The notes under the pieces: model-generated
What the model saw: only the letters and a program-made list of their open reading frames with translations
What the model was told of the DNA's origin: nothing
The model's database searches: none
Shown here: positions 1-12,119 of the stretch, one piece after another
Numbering within the stretch: the stretch's first letter is position 1
Layout of the letters: each line of letters opens with the position of its first letter
Made by a program: the position numbers and the translations under genes
NCBI GenBank assembly: GCA_003049485.1
Contig: PYST01000179.1
Span: forward strand, 1-64,000
Source of the DNA: Ophioceras dolichostomum
Taxonomy: Eukaryota; Ascomycota; Sordariomycetes; Magnaporthales; Ophioceraceae
Reading direction: 5' to 3'
Length of the DNA: 64,000 nucleotides

Positions 1-2235
1 ATGCCTGAGGCACCTTCTGGGCTTGACGTGGCCTATGGCCCACTCTGCTGCCTAGAAAGGCCCACTGTAGATTCCTCCGTGTGACACAACCTGCTTTTCC
101 ACTTCTCCGCGAACTCCAAGAAATCGGTGGTGCACACCATTACCTTTGGATGCAAACAGCTTTCTGTCGGTCACTGACATATGCAGCGTTGATAGCCCAC
201 CAATGACGGATCCCTGGCGTCCCTCCGGTCCAGTATCCTCGCTTACCAACACGAAAATGGCCGGACCTACCACTCCATGAGCGCTGGGAGTATGTGATCT
301 ACACTTCACCTCGTTCTACCATCTCGGCCTACCCGCATATGCTGATCTATACTGGCTTGACAGAGTACTTCCTTCCGAACGATGATGTGGGTGGCCTCGC
401 TCCATGCTCCCCAGCTCCAACATCCGGACCACAAGTGGTACCTAGCCGTCCACTTAGTGCGCTGCTATGTCTATCTAGGTAGCTATGTCTAACATCAGCC
501 TTTTGCGTACTTCCATCCAGGCAGAGATTGAGCGACTCGGTATACCATTTCCTCATCTTTCTTTTCTGAGATTCTCTCCCCCTGTCTCCTGAACTGCTTG
601 GCTAACGGTAGTGGCTCGTCGACTGTAGATCTACAACACAATGTCATGACGATGACTATCAATGGCCGACATTGCCTGTGCCCGAAGAACGACGGCGCGA
701 ACCGCGTTCTGGATATCGGAACTGGTAGTGGAATCTGGGCGATGGAATATGGTGAGGCACATACTGGGCATTCTACTTTACCCCCAAGGAGCCGGCTTGA
801 CTCCCTGCTGACATCACCAACCACAGCGGATACACATCCAGAGGCTCGAGTAAGGGCATCGCAGCAGCAGGATAAAATCAACCCCATAGCCTTTGCTCGA
901 AACTGAATGAGACTTTACCGTGTCCCAGGTCATCGGCGTCGATCTCAGCCCAGTGCAACCGCTCTTGTATGTCCTAATGCTACTACCCGGCCCGCATCAA
1001 CCCTGTGAACCCTATGCCATGCATATGTACGGAAATACTGACCGACCCTGATCAACGGTATCACCAGTGTCCCGCCGAATCTCTCCTTTGAGGTATGACA
1101 GCAAATATCCTCCGTCCCCCGAAGCACATGTTCCAGCGGACGGATCCTCACCGGTCACTGCCCTTGCACCAACACAGATCGACGATATCGAGAAGGACTG
1201 GACATGGAGCCAGTCGTTTGACTTCATCTTCAGCCGCATGATGACAGGCAGCTTCAGTGACAACGCCAGCATGGTTCAGACCGTATTCGAGTACGCATGC
1301 GTCTCCGTATCTCATCCACACCCCCGCCGCTCGGCCCCTATACCACCACTAGTAGTATCATCGTAATTTCCCTGAGCCAGACTAACATCCCGTGCTTGCA
1401 CGCACTTATCCATTTACGCAGCAACCTCGAGCCTGGTGGCTACTTCGAAGCCCAAGACATGGCCCTCCCGCTGGGCTGCGACGACGGAACCCTGCTCCCG
1501 GACTCGGACCTCTGGAAGTGGATGCTGCTGGTCATGGAGGGCATGGATCGCTTCGGCCGGCCCGTCACGGCGGCGCAGGAGTGGAAAAAGATGATGGAGG
1601 ACGTCGGCTTCGTTGACGTGGTCCAGACCGTCTACAAGTGGCCAACCAACCGCTGGCCCCGAGATCCGCAGTACAAAGAGCTCGGCATCTGGAGCCTGGC
1701 GAACATGGACTCTGCCCTCGAGGCTGCCACTCTCGCGCCGCTCACCCGCGCCCTGGGCTGGTCGAGGGAGGAGGTGCTTGTGCTTGTTGCAAAGGCCAGA
1801 ACTCAGCTGAGGGACCCCAGGGTTCATGCCTACTGGCCTATGTGAGCGCCTATTTCCCTCCCTACCCATCCTTTCTTTGATTCTTCAGTCCTGGATACAA
1901 TGACCAACTCGCTCCCTTTCCGCTCTATTTGCAGATACATCGTCTACGGGCGGAAGCCGGGCAGACCGAAATCCCCAGACGCTCCACAGCCACTTCATCC
2001 TCTAGGAGCTCCCGCTCCTTCTCCTGGTCCCGCCTACCCCCCCGCGACTGCCCCCGCCGCTGCCGGCGGTGCTGCCACTTCGTTTACCCCAGCGGCGTCA
2101 GGTCCGGCTGCTACCTCGCCACCAATGGCGGGACCCTCTTCTGCGGCCACACCAGCCGTGCTTGGTGCCTCGTCAGTCTCCCCGTCCTCGCCTCCCCGTG
2201 GCCCAGATCATGGCAAAGGAAAAGGGCCAGCGTAA
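1..2235 (+). CDS. LaeA-like SAM-dependent methyltransferase, 11 exons, start uncertain
   Basis: Class I SAM-dependent methyltransferase of the fungal LaeA/TAM type; the substrate is unknown. Reading splice sites gives exons at about 1-78, 196-289, 364-386, 521-539, 629-751, 827-849, 929-966, 1068-1092, 1178-1290, 1422-1841 and 1935-2235, and every junction keeps frame from 196 onward. The spliced product shows the family order: YQHENGRTYHSMSAGK, YFLPNDD, ERLDLQHN, the SAM-binding VLDIGTGSGIWAMEY, GVDLSPVQPLFVPPN, DDIEKDWTW and NLEPGGYFEAQDM. A Pro/Ala/Ser-rich tail of about 85 residues follows YIVYGRKPG and is not part of the family core. Exon 1 and the ATG at base 1 are the weakest part; the true start may lie before the window. 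A single-frame reading looks broken, but the introns restore it, so it is called intact. LaeA itself regulates secondary metabolism, but many paralogues exist and no such role is claimed here. Confidence 0.82.
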
Positions 2236-2246
2236 AGAAAGAAAAT

Positions 2247-4252
<2,006 letters not shown>

Positions 4253-4963
4253 TTAGAGCTCGATCGACTCACTAACCGAGCCCTCCTCGATCTTCAGACG
4301 ATTGCGATCCACCAGGGCAGTCCGGAAGTCTCCGCGAACACCGTTGTCCCCAGCCCACTCGACAGCCTCCTCCACAGACCTCCAGACCATCGGCTCCATC
4401 TTGATCTCCCCCCACATCTCCTCCAGGCGATCGAAGACGGCGTAGGCGTGGAGGATGGAGTTGACGCCCCCGACACCGTTGACAGTAGTAGTAGTGCGGG
4501 TGAAGAGCTGCCAGGCGTCGTAGCCTTCCACCCGGACGACGGAGTGGATCAGGGGCGACGATGATCCGACGGCCGGGGAATCCAGCCTATCGATCAGTAG
4601 ATGCGTGCCCGCATCATCGCGAAAGACGAGGCATACCTTCAACTTGCGGAGGGGGGAGGAGGTCTTCTTGGGCCTGCCCTTGGCGTCAGAGCCAAATCGG
4701 GGCACATAGGCGAACAAGCCGCGAATAAATCGGAGGCAGATGCCCTCGGAGTTTGCACCGGCAATGAGGGACAAAGCCGACGACTCAGAGGACTCATCAT
4801 CAGACCAGCCGCTGTAGGTGCTGTCGGCAATGCCGCAAGAGTCGCCGTCATCCGAGGAGCCATGATATCCGTCGTCAGCATCATTAGCGGAGAGGCCGTC
4901 GTTGTAGGCCTGGCTCGGGAGAACTAGAACCTCGTTCTCAAAGATGGTCTCAAGGCTGCTCAT
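4253..4963 (-). CDS. Hypothetical protein, 236 aa
   Basis: Single open frame of 236 codons, not recognised. The start used is the only early Met, followed by SSLETIFENEVLVLPSQ. Residues about 20-70 are acidic and Ser/Asp/Gly-rich. The part after about residue 75 looks globular: LRFIRGLFAYVPRFG, then a basic stretch KGRPKKTSSPLRKLK. The C-terminal third contains HAYAVFDRLEEMWGEIKMEP. No signal peptide, membrane segment or enzyme motif is visible. The length, single exon and sound codon pattern make it a likely real gene, but no function can be offered. Confidence 0.6.
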   Translation of the reverse strand: MSSLETIFENEVLVLPSQAYNDGLSANDADDGYHGSSDDGDSCGIADSTYSGWSDDESSESSALSLIAGANSEGICLRFIRGLFAYVPRFGSDAKGRPKKTSSPLRKLKVCLVFRDDAGTHLLIDRLDSPAVGSSSPLIHSVVRVEGYDAWQLFTRTTTTVNGVGGVNSILHAYAVFDRLEEMWGEIKMEPMVWRSVEEAVEWAGDNGVRGDFRTALVDRNRLKIEEGSVSESIEL

Positions 4964-6713
4964 GGTGAGGATGATACGTACCGGGTCAATAGTGCCTCTC
5001 TTGTACGACAGCAGGTTTCAGGTAACCAAGTGCTATTAAAACCCAGGCGTATTAGTCGTCAACGTGGTCAAAAACAAGGATCGGATCGGAATCTTGGACT
5101 TAGGTTACTTACTTGGAAAGCTCTTTTCATAAAGGTAGGACCTCTGGGTTGGAGGAAAGGGATCTCACGATGCGAAGGAGAGGGAGACATGCCCTCGATT
5201 TATACAACATATGGCGGTCTTCATCAGGCTCAGGGGGTAGTTCTCCAGACAAAGAGGCTCTTTCGCAGCAGCCATCACGCCGCTGCTTCGGCCGCGAAAC
5301 CCCCCTGTAAGTACAAGGCTACAGGGGCTGCAGCGAACAAAGAAACAGCACACTTGAACAGCTGGATACTGCTAAAAACCACAGAATTGTAGTGCCCCAT
5401 ACCCTCTGGAAACCTCACGACTGTTGAAAACTAGCGAGCTTGGAACACGATGACGTGAACTTCGTTCTCATGGTCTTTGTTCAGTGTTCTCGTACGCGAT
5501 GTGATACTAATTTTGGTGAGTTTTCGCAAAAACATCTACTGACCGTCCCCTTTCTTCTGACCATCAGGATCCTCTCTCATCTTGTGAGAGAAAGAGATTG
5601 TCGCTAGAGAAAGAGAGACAGGAAAGAGCGCCGTTATTCCAGGGAGGGGCGTAGATAGAATGTCTTTCTTCAGGGAGCTGCCTGGAAGACGGGAGGCGAA
5701 AAGATGTACATCTGGGCTTGTTCGGACAAAAGACTACAACATGTCCCTTTCAGCTCTGTTCTGTCCCCTATTGTCTGGAAAGGAAGAGAGAGAAGTGCAT
5801 GTTTGTTCTGATGAGGGGCGTGGGATACCTGCAGGGAGCTCCCTGGGAGGTGCGGGGCGTAGCAAGGTACTGTTAGGTACATCCGGCAGAGCTTGACAAA
5901 CAACTTCGTCCCCGTCCCTTTCTTCTCAGTCTCCACTATTATCCTGAGAGAAAGGTAGAGAAGGTACATGGGTGTGTCATCGAGGGTGTGTAGGATACCC
6001 GCAGCAAGTTCCCTGCTGCAGGTTGAGGTGAGTCATGGAGATGAACATGGAAAACCATCGGAATCGCAACGACACAAAGCATCACTTGTCTCCCACACTT
6101 CAGGTGTGACGGACAGACATACTACTATGCTGGGCAGATGCCACACTGAGAGATCGACCATGGCCCTACTCGACTTCTCGGGAGCGAAATCGAGATGAGG
6201 TAGGAATTTGCATGTCGAACGTGGATGGGAAATATGTTGTCAAAGAGGTACTAATTAGTAGTGTGGATTCAAGCTGGCGAGCTTACTCCCAAATTTTCGC
6301 CTATCATGCAACAAAGAAAAACAAAAACACGGCCGAGAAGAAATATGGCCATATGCCTGACAGCCACCTCAGAAATCCTAGAGACCTCCTTTTTTCAACA
6401 AAAGTACTCTCCCGCCACACTCGGAGTCTTCTCTCGTCTGTCTAGAGAGAGAGAGAGATCCCTAAGCGGCAGTATCCTCTACCCTGCTTCCCCAAGACCA
6501 CCCTTCCTTCAAGGGCGTGTTGAAAGCGCACAATTCCTGGTGGTAGGAACAGCAACCATTTATATGAGTGGTCATGCGCCTCGATGCGATATAGAGCCGA
6601 CAACACTAGTGATAGTATTTCCCATCATCCAAACGCCCTTGCTACCGGAGTAATCCAGCTCTGGGTATGTGCTGTCGTTGGTTCGCTTTTCCATCTGTTC
6701 TCAGACTCCCTTC
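4964..6713. other. Intergenic, no intact gene; contains decayed repeat units
   Basis: Only short frames with no family resemblance. The region includes the imperfect tandem repeat listed at 5548-6050 and several pyrimidine/GAGAGA patches (around 6420-6460 and 6690-6720) that resemble parts of the same unit. Confidence 0.5.
5548..6050. repeat. Degenerate tandem repeat, about 3 units of 170-190 bp
   Basis: Three diverged copies start near 5548, 5741 and 5912. Each has a CCC(T)TTC-rich start, a CTGAGAGAAAG-like hairpin-prone segment, then GGGCGT, GATACCYGCAG and a short inverted GGGAGCTCCCT-like segment (for example 5832-5843 and 6001-6023). Similarity is clear by eye but low, so unit borders are approximate. 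Confidence 0.5.
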
Positions 6714-7721
6714 TCATGGGAGCGTGTAGCCGCCGTCAATGATTATGGTGGCCCTGGTCCTGTACGAGCAGGCATCGCTTGCCAATCAGACGTATGCCTA
6801 CAGAGAACGGGAGAAGAGTCTGTCAGAAAGCCGTACTAGTAACGTTGTTGGGCAGATCTCGGCCAGCGGAGAAAAGGAGCTGAAGGGGGCTTTGCTTCCA
6901 CTCTTGGGCTCCGCGGCATCGGCTATGCGTCAAGCCGGGATCACACCCATCCACGCGTCTCGGATCTCCTGGTTTTGGAACGTGAGCACCGTGTCGTAGT
7001 ACGTACGGCCATGGTTGGCTAGCTGGCTGGCCCCTTGCCACCAGTTGACACGTAGGGTCGACACCTGAGAAGAACAAGGGAAGTAGGGGGGTCACTGTCC
7101 GTCATGATGAACCCAGAAGAGATGGCGTTCACCCCGCGAAGTCAACCCACTCCACAGCCGGACTCTTTACCAGATGCACAGCAGCGAGCGGCCTTGGCCG
7201 AGTTATACGCGGCCTGGGTCTTCGGGATGTTGACCAGCGTGGCGCTCACGCTCGCCGTGGCGATCAAGTTCCCCTTACCTTAGTCCCTGAACACCTTCCC
7301 GGCCGCCTATGTCGTACACACGACGCCGTCGCAGTAAGACGGGCGCGCTGTTGGCCCTCCAAGCCTCCTCCGTATAGTCCATCGCCAGGATGTTGGCGCA
7401 CACGCCCGCGCTGGCAACCACGACGTCGAGTTTTCCTCTGCCGAACCCGACCGCCACGCGCTGCTGGATCACCTCGAGGCCATCGGCGCGGTCCGAGACG
7501 CTGCACTTGAAGGCTTCCACGCATGAGCCGGTGGTGGCCGCGATCTTGGCGACGGCTTCATGGGCGTCCGTGCCGGTCAAGTAGGGCAGCGTCACGTCGG
7601 CTCCGGCCTCGGCGATACCATGCCGATGCCCGCGCCGCCCGTCACGCACGCGATCTTTGCCCTTGAGCGAGAACTGCGAGGGAACAGGGGCGCTGACGTC
7701 TTCGGGCATGAAATGGGGCAT
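6714..7721 (-). pseudogene. Short-chain dehydrogenase/reductase (SDR) pseudogene
   Basis: Minus-strand remnant of an NAD(P)-dependent SDR covering almost the full family length. It starts at MPHFMPEDVSAPVP. The cofactor motif ACVTGGAGIG is found one frame away from the flanking protein, so there is a frameshift near 7655. Then follow GIAEAGADVTLPY, AAYNSAKAA (the YxxxK active-site segment) near 7210, and VEWVDF. The C-terminal end DAWMGVIPA stop RIADAAE is followed by AYV stop LASDA and ATIIIDGGYTLP near 6717-6750. Two in-frame stops, at least one frameshift and about 90 bp of extra sequence between RIADAAE and LASDA show that it is dead. An intron could explain the extra sequence but not the stops. 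Confidence 0.8.
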
Positions 7722-8615
7722 TCTAGTAATGAACGAACGATGTTGCGAGGTGATAAGAGGTCCTATTGAAAAAAGGCACAATAGTATGGTTGACGTTGAC
7801 AAGGAGAGGAGAGGAGTTGACGCGACGAGCGGTGCTTGTACGTGATGATCAGGAATAGTAGGAGTGCAAGGGAAACAAGCAGCCAAGAATGGATGAAACC
7901 TACAAAGAGGACAACTGGAAGCAGATTACCACACCAAGGGGGTTTTTGTACCCAGGGCGCACATGGCTTTGATGACAGGTGTTGAAATCCCCTCACTTTG
8001 AAAAAGAAAGGACGCTCACATGTTTGCTCTCATCTGCTGCCCTATCAACCGTTCTTCGCTGGCGCAGCTCCAAAAACCTTCCTCGAGTAGTCACGATGGG
8101 AGTCAAGCCCGCAGCAGACGCGTCAAGGAACGTATGTGCGTCCATTCTTCCCAAAGCGGCAGTGACCAACAACAAAACTTCCCAGTTTTCTCCCCCGTTG
8201 GGACTTCACTCACGCGAGCAACCCCAACCCACAAGGTGCTCCTCCTCCTCCTCGTCGCGTAGTAAAGTTTCCCGCGGATCCCCCCAGTTTTCTCGGCTCG
8301 TCCCACAACAAGCATTGAGACAAACCAACTCGACCGGACCCCCAACTTCAACAAGGCTCCTTCCCGACCAAGCGAGCGGCCTTCCTGACGTGCAGATAGA
8401 TCCCTGCCACCACTTTCGCGATTGCCCTCAAACCCATTCTTAGCCCTGCCCTGTCTCCAACCGTTCACCAGGAGCAGTACTACTAGTACATTCCAGTCTG
8501 CCTCCGCTACTACAATTTCCTGATCTGATATCTCTTCGACCCTTTGTTTTCAAACCCATCCTCGCGCTGCCCTCCTGTCCCTTTTCCGATTCTTTACAAC
8601 AGCCGAAAATCAAAG
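7722..8615. other. Intergenic, no gene recognised
   Basis: Upstream flank shared by the leftward SDR pseudogene and the rightward transcription-factor remnant. Small frames only; no motif recognised. Confidence 0.4.
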
Positions 8616-10696
8616 ATGAGCTTCTCGCTGCCGGTACGAACGAAGAAGCACGGACGGGACCCTGAAGACGACGAGGAACTTGGCGGTGTCCCTCCCAAGA
8701 TTCAACGTTCGCAGATGAGCTGGTACATACGACTATCTCCCTTTTCCCTTTTCTCTCTATCCATTCAGGTGTTTTTCACCTTTCACCGTTCTCTTTTCTC
8801 CTTTGCCTACTTTTCTTCTGCTTTTATCGTTTCTTTTTTTCTTTCCTCTCCTCTCTTTCCCGCTTCTTTCCCTTTCCTTTACTACTTGCTTGACCTTTTC
8901 CAGCCTCCCCTCGCCAGCTGGAGTCGAACGTTAGAAGAGGTGGCGGCGGTTCCTTCCTTTGTTGTGGATCGTCCAACTTTCAATCTTCTACCCAGCCACT
9001 ATTATCCAATTACCTATTACTATTCAAAGATGTGCATTACTGACAAATGTCTGACAATCCTGGTATCCCGCAATTGGCCACGCAACGGCTGACGATGTCC
9101 CCAACTGTTCGAACGTTTGCGCCATGCCCAATTCTTGCAGCCCGCTCCTGGGGCTGACGCTGGGGGCAATGTTCCCCCGGCGCCCCTAGAGCGGGACCGA
9201 GACCGCGAGGCTGAAGAAGAAGAGGAAGAAGACGAGGAGGAGGAGAGGGCATTCTTCCTCCAGCGGTTTGCAATGCGGCTGGGAAAGGAGTCAGCGCCTG
9301 GATAGCAAGGGATAGCAAGGCCGGCGGGGACTACCTCTGGTACGGCGCCAAGTACTACGAGCAGGCGCTCCAGCAACTCCCTGCCGCGCTGACCGCGCAG
9401 GCCGAAGGCGAAGAGGACACTCCCATGGAAGGAATAGTCGGAACGAGCACCTCAGCGGCGACAGTGGCAGCATCAGCAGAGATAAAGGGCTCGACGACAA
9501 CGACGGAGACCGATCGACGCTGTCAGCTCGTCGCCACCTGTATCTTGATCGAATACGAACGCCTCAGTGCCACGATCGCTGGTTGGGCCGTCCATCTAAG
9601 CAAATTCTACAACCTGCTGCTGCAGACTATGGATGGCGCCACTAGCTCCATCTCCATGTCCCAGTCCTCAACGCTGACGAAGCCGCTATTTTGGTTCTTC
9701 GTTGTCCATGGTATCGATCAGTCTTGTGAGTTTTCCTGCTTCGCCGTCCTTGATTCGCCCCTTTTACCTACCTAGGTAGGTAGCAATTGCCGTGGTGTAC
9801 CTGGGTAGTTTCTAGGTACATAATACCATGAGCCTCATAGCTAACTTCTTTTTCAAACATGTCCAGTCGTGTCGGGTTCTCTTACGCGACTCGATCCGAA
9901 TAATATCTCCCTCTGGCGCAGTGCCGGCGGTCTACCCCTCGACGATCGCGGCTGGTTGCTCGCCAACCCCTCTGACGGCGGCGGCCAGCCATCAGCCGCG
10001 TCTCTACCGTCTTCTACATCGAACACGTCCTCTGGAACTGACTATTACTGCGGCCTCACTGACGAGACTCTCATTTGCCACCTCCTCCGTCTCGTGAACA
10101 AGGTCGTCAACCTCCGAGCTGCTGCGGCAGTCGGCCGCCAGAGCCCGCCGCCTGCTTCGACATATCAGTCCGTGTCTACAGCGCCCGCCCCTGAGCTGCT
10201 CCCCAAGGACGAGGACGAGGAGCAGCAGTGGGCCATCATCACGTCTGAGGTAGACTCGTGGTTCGTGAAGCTCCCGCCCTCTTTCTCGCCCGACACCACC
10301 CTCCGCCAATCATCTTCCTGGGTGGTTGAAGCCTGGTACTCCAGCGACGTCCACGCCGTGGCCATGATGTACTACCATGCCGCGCGCATGCTGCTCCTCC
10401 AGCACCACCACCGCAATCATCATCACGACCTGCTGCGCCAGCAGCAGCAGCAGCAGCAGCAGCATGCGGCAGAGATCCTCGCCATCGCGCGAGGCAGCGG
10501 CAGTAGCGGACAGCACAGCGTTGGCGTCAGGGCCCACATGCTGCAGCCCTTGTTCGTGGCGGGAGGGGCGTTGCGGGAGGAGGGGAATGTCGAGCATATG
10601 GAGCTGCAGGAGCTCCTGGAGGGGATCGAAGACGATCTGGGCGTTGCTACCTCGTATCGGAACAGTGAGCTAGCGAGTGAGTGGGAAGACTGGTAG
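8616..10696 (+). pseudogene. Fungal Zn2Cys6-type transcription factor, damaged; no zinc cluster
   Basis: The 3' two-thirds match the fungal-specific transcription-factor middle region. Frame 9299-9724 reads WYGAKYYEQALQQL, then CILIEYERLSATIAGW and FWFFVVHGIDQS. After an intron at 9725-9866 come LTRLDPNNISLWRSAG, DETLICHLLRLVNKVVN, VAMMYYHAARMLL and IEDDLGVATSYRN, with the stop at 10694. A poly-Gln run (CAG repeats, 10438-10463) lies in a linker. Upstream, a 9141-9305 frame gives RAFFLQRFAMRLG after an acidic stretch but runs into a stop, and the family's intervening roughly 100 residues are missing. A possible first exon at 8616 starts MSFSLPVRTKK, where a C6 zinc cluster would be expected, but no cysteine cluster is present. 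A poorly read exon structure could rescue part of this, so pseudogene status is probable, not certain. Confidence 0.6.
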
Positions 10697-12119
10697 AGTA
10701 TGAAGGGATTTGGCTGGGAGGGGAGAGAGGAAAGGGGGGGAAAGGCTAAAGCAGATGGGAAAAGAAAGGAGAGGGAAAAGGCCAAAGGAAAGGAAAGGAG
10801 CATCTGGGCATTAGTTAGTGGGGGGTGAAAGTTAGGGGGGAGTGCTGTTTGATGTAGGTGAGGAGGTCCGGGCTGCTTGTCTACCTGGTAGTACCTCAAA
10901 GGAAATCTGCTTAAACGCAACCCCTGTATTATTATCAGTTCAGATTCGAGACTAGAGCAGCCGGCGGCGTCCATGTTTAAGTCTACCTGAGTACATACAA
11001 GTAGGTCGTCTTGATGTGTTATTTCCACGTGCGTGCGTGGAAAGGTGGTGGCATCCCGCCCGCCTGCCAGAGTTACGCAACCATCAGCGTCGTCCCCCTA
11101 TCTCCTGGATACTAGTGTCAGTACACATCGCACGTTGTTTTTTATGCCATGCAACGGAAGAATCCAGTCGTATTGCCGCTCGCCAATGTCTTTACCATCG
11201 CATTGCTGCATGTGGCGGCTATAGCGAGTCTAACTCTAACTCTCTCCTGTGGGCTGTCTGACCCGTCAGTTTCGTCCGTCGGGTCTGATGAACATCGGAC
11301 CGGGCCGACCCCAGTAAATCCCGGTCCCATTGACAGACCGAGTGGCCACGCATGGGGAGCGGGGGATCGACATATTGACGATTGACTCGACTCTTGTTAA
11401 TCTTTTCTTTTCTCTCTTCCTTTCTTCTTTTTTGGTCCCTCGCGGCCTAACTGACGAATTATCAGCCTAGGCTCTGTGTTTGGCCAATGCCCCGCCCTGA
11501 AGACCAGCACAAGACCTCCGAGTCAACTCACGACACAAACTACCCGTGCCGTGCAGGCACCTATGATCGACTACCAGCTACGGAATAGGTCAAACCGCTA
11601 CAGGTGGTCATGGGAAAATGGCGACTTTGGGAGAAGCGTGCTCCTTATTTTGGTCAGAAAACCAAACTGTGGTGTTTCCTGGATTAAATTGACCTGCAGT
11701 GAAATGAGGCATCCAAGAGGGGTTGCGGTGGGAGCTGCTGCCTGGGAGGCCTCAGCGAACCACCATGGTTTTGGTGGTCAAGTGGTTCGCGAGGGCAGGA
11801 GATTCGCGTCTGGAAGGCGCAGCGCAGCCGCCCAGCGCACCACCCAGAGAGTCGAGAAACCCCCATGATCCTTCCGATCCTTTTTTTTCTTTTCCTTCTC
11901 CTCTGTTCAATTGAATGCCTACCTACGTGGGTACTACGCAAATAGAGGCGGAATTATCGCAAATAGGGTCGCTTTTCAATCATCACTTTCTTTTTCCTGG
12001 CTTGGCCTGCCTCGTCTGAATTGCTTCCCTCTGCCTCCCCCCTTTTTTTTATTTTGGTGTTTGCCGCCTTCTCGTCCGCGGCGGGCCACCGTCTGCTCGA
12101 CCTCTTTCTGCCGCGTGCA
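10697..12119. other. Intergenic; probable leader of the downstream gene
   Basis: No gene recognised. Pyrimidine-rich tracts at 11403-11435 and about 11980-12055 are typical of promoters and transcript leaders in these fungi and precede the gene at 12120. Confidence 0.45.

Noticed and set aside
196..1290. Methyltransferase as a pseudogene
   Set aside because: Frame changes first looked like lesions, but each lies at a GT...AG pair, and splicing restores the full family motif order.
7264..7886. ATG at 7886 as the start of the SDR reading frame
   Set aside because: The extra residues are hydrophobic and unrelated to SDRs; the family begins at MPHFMPED (7721).
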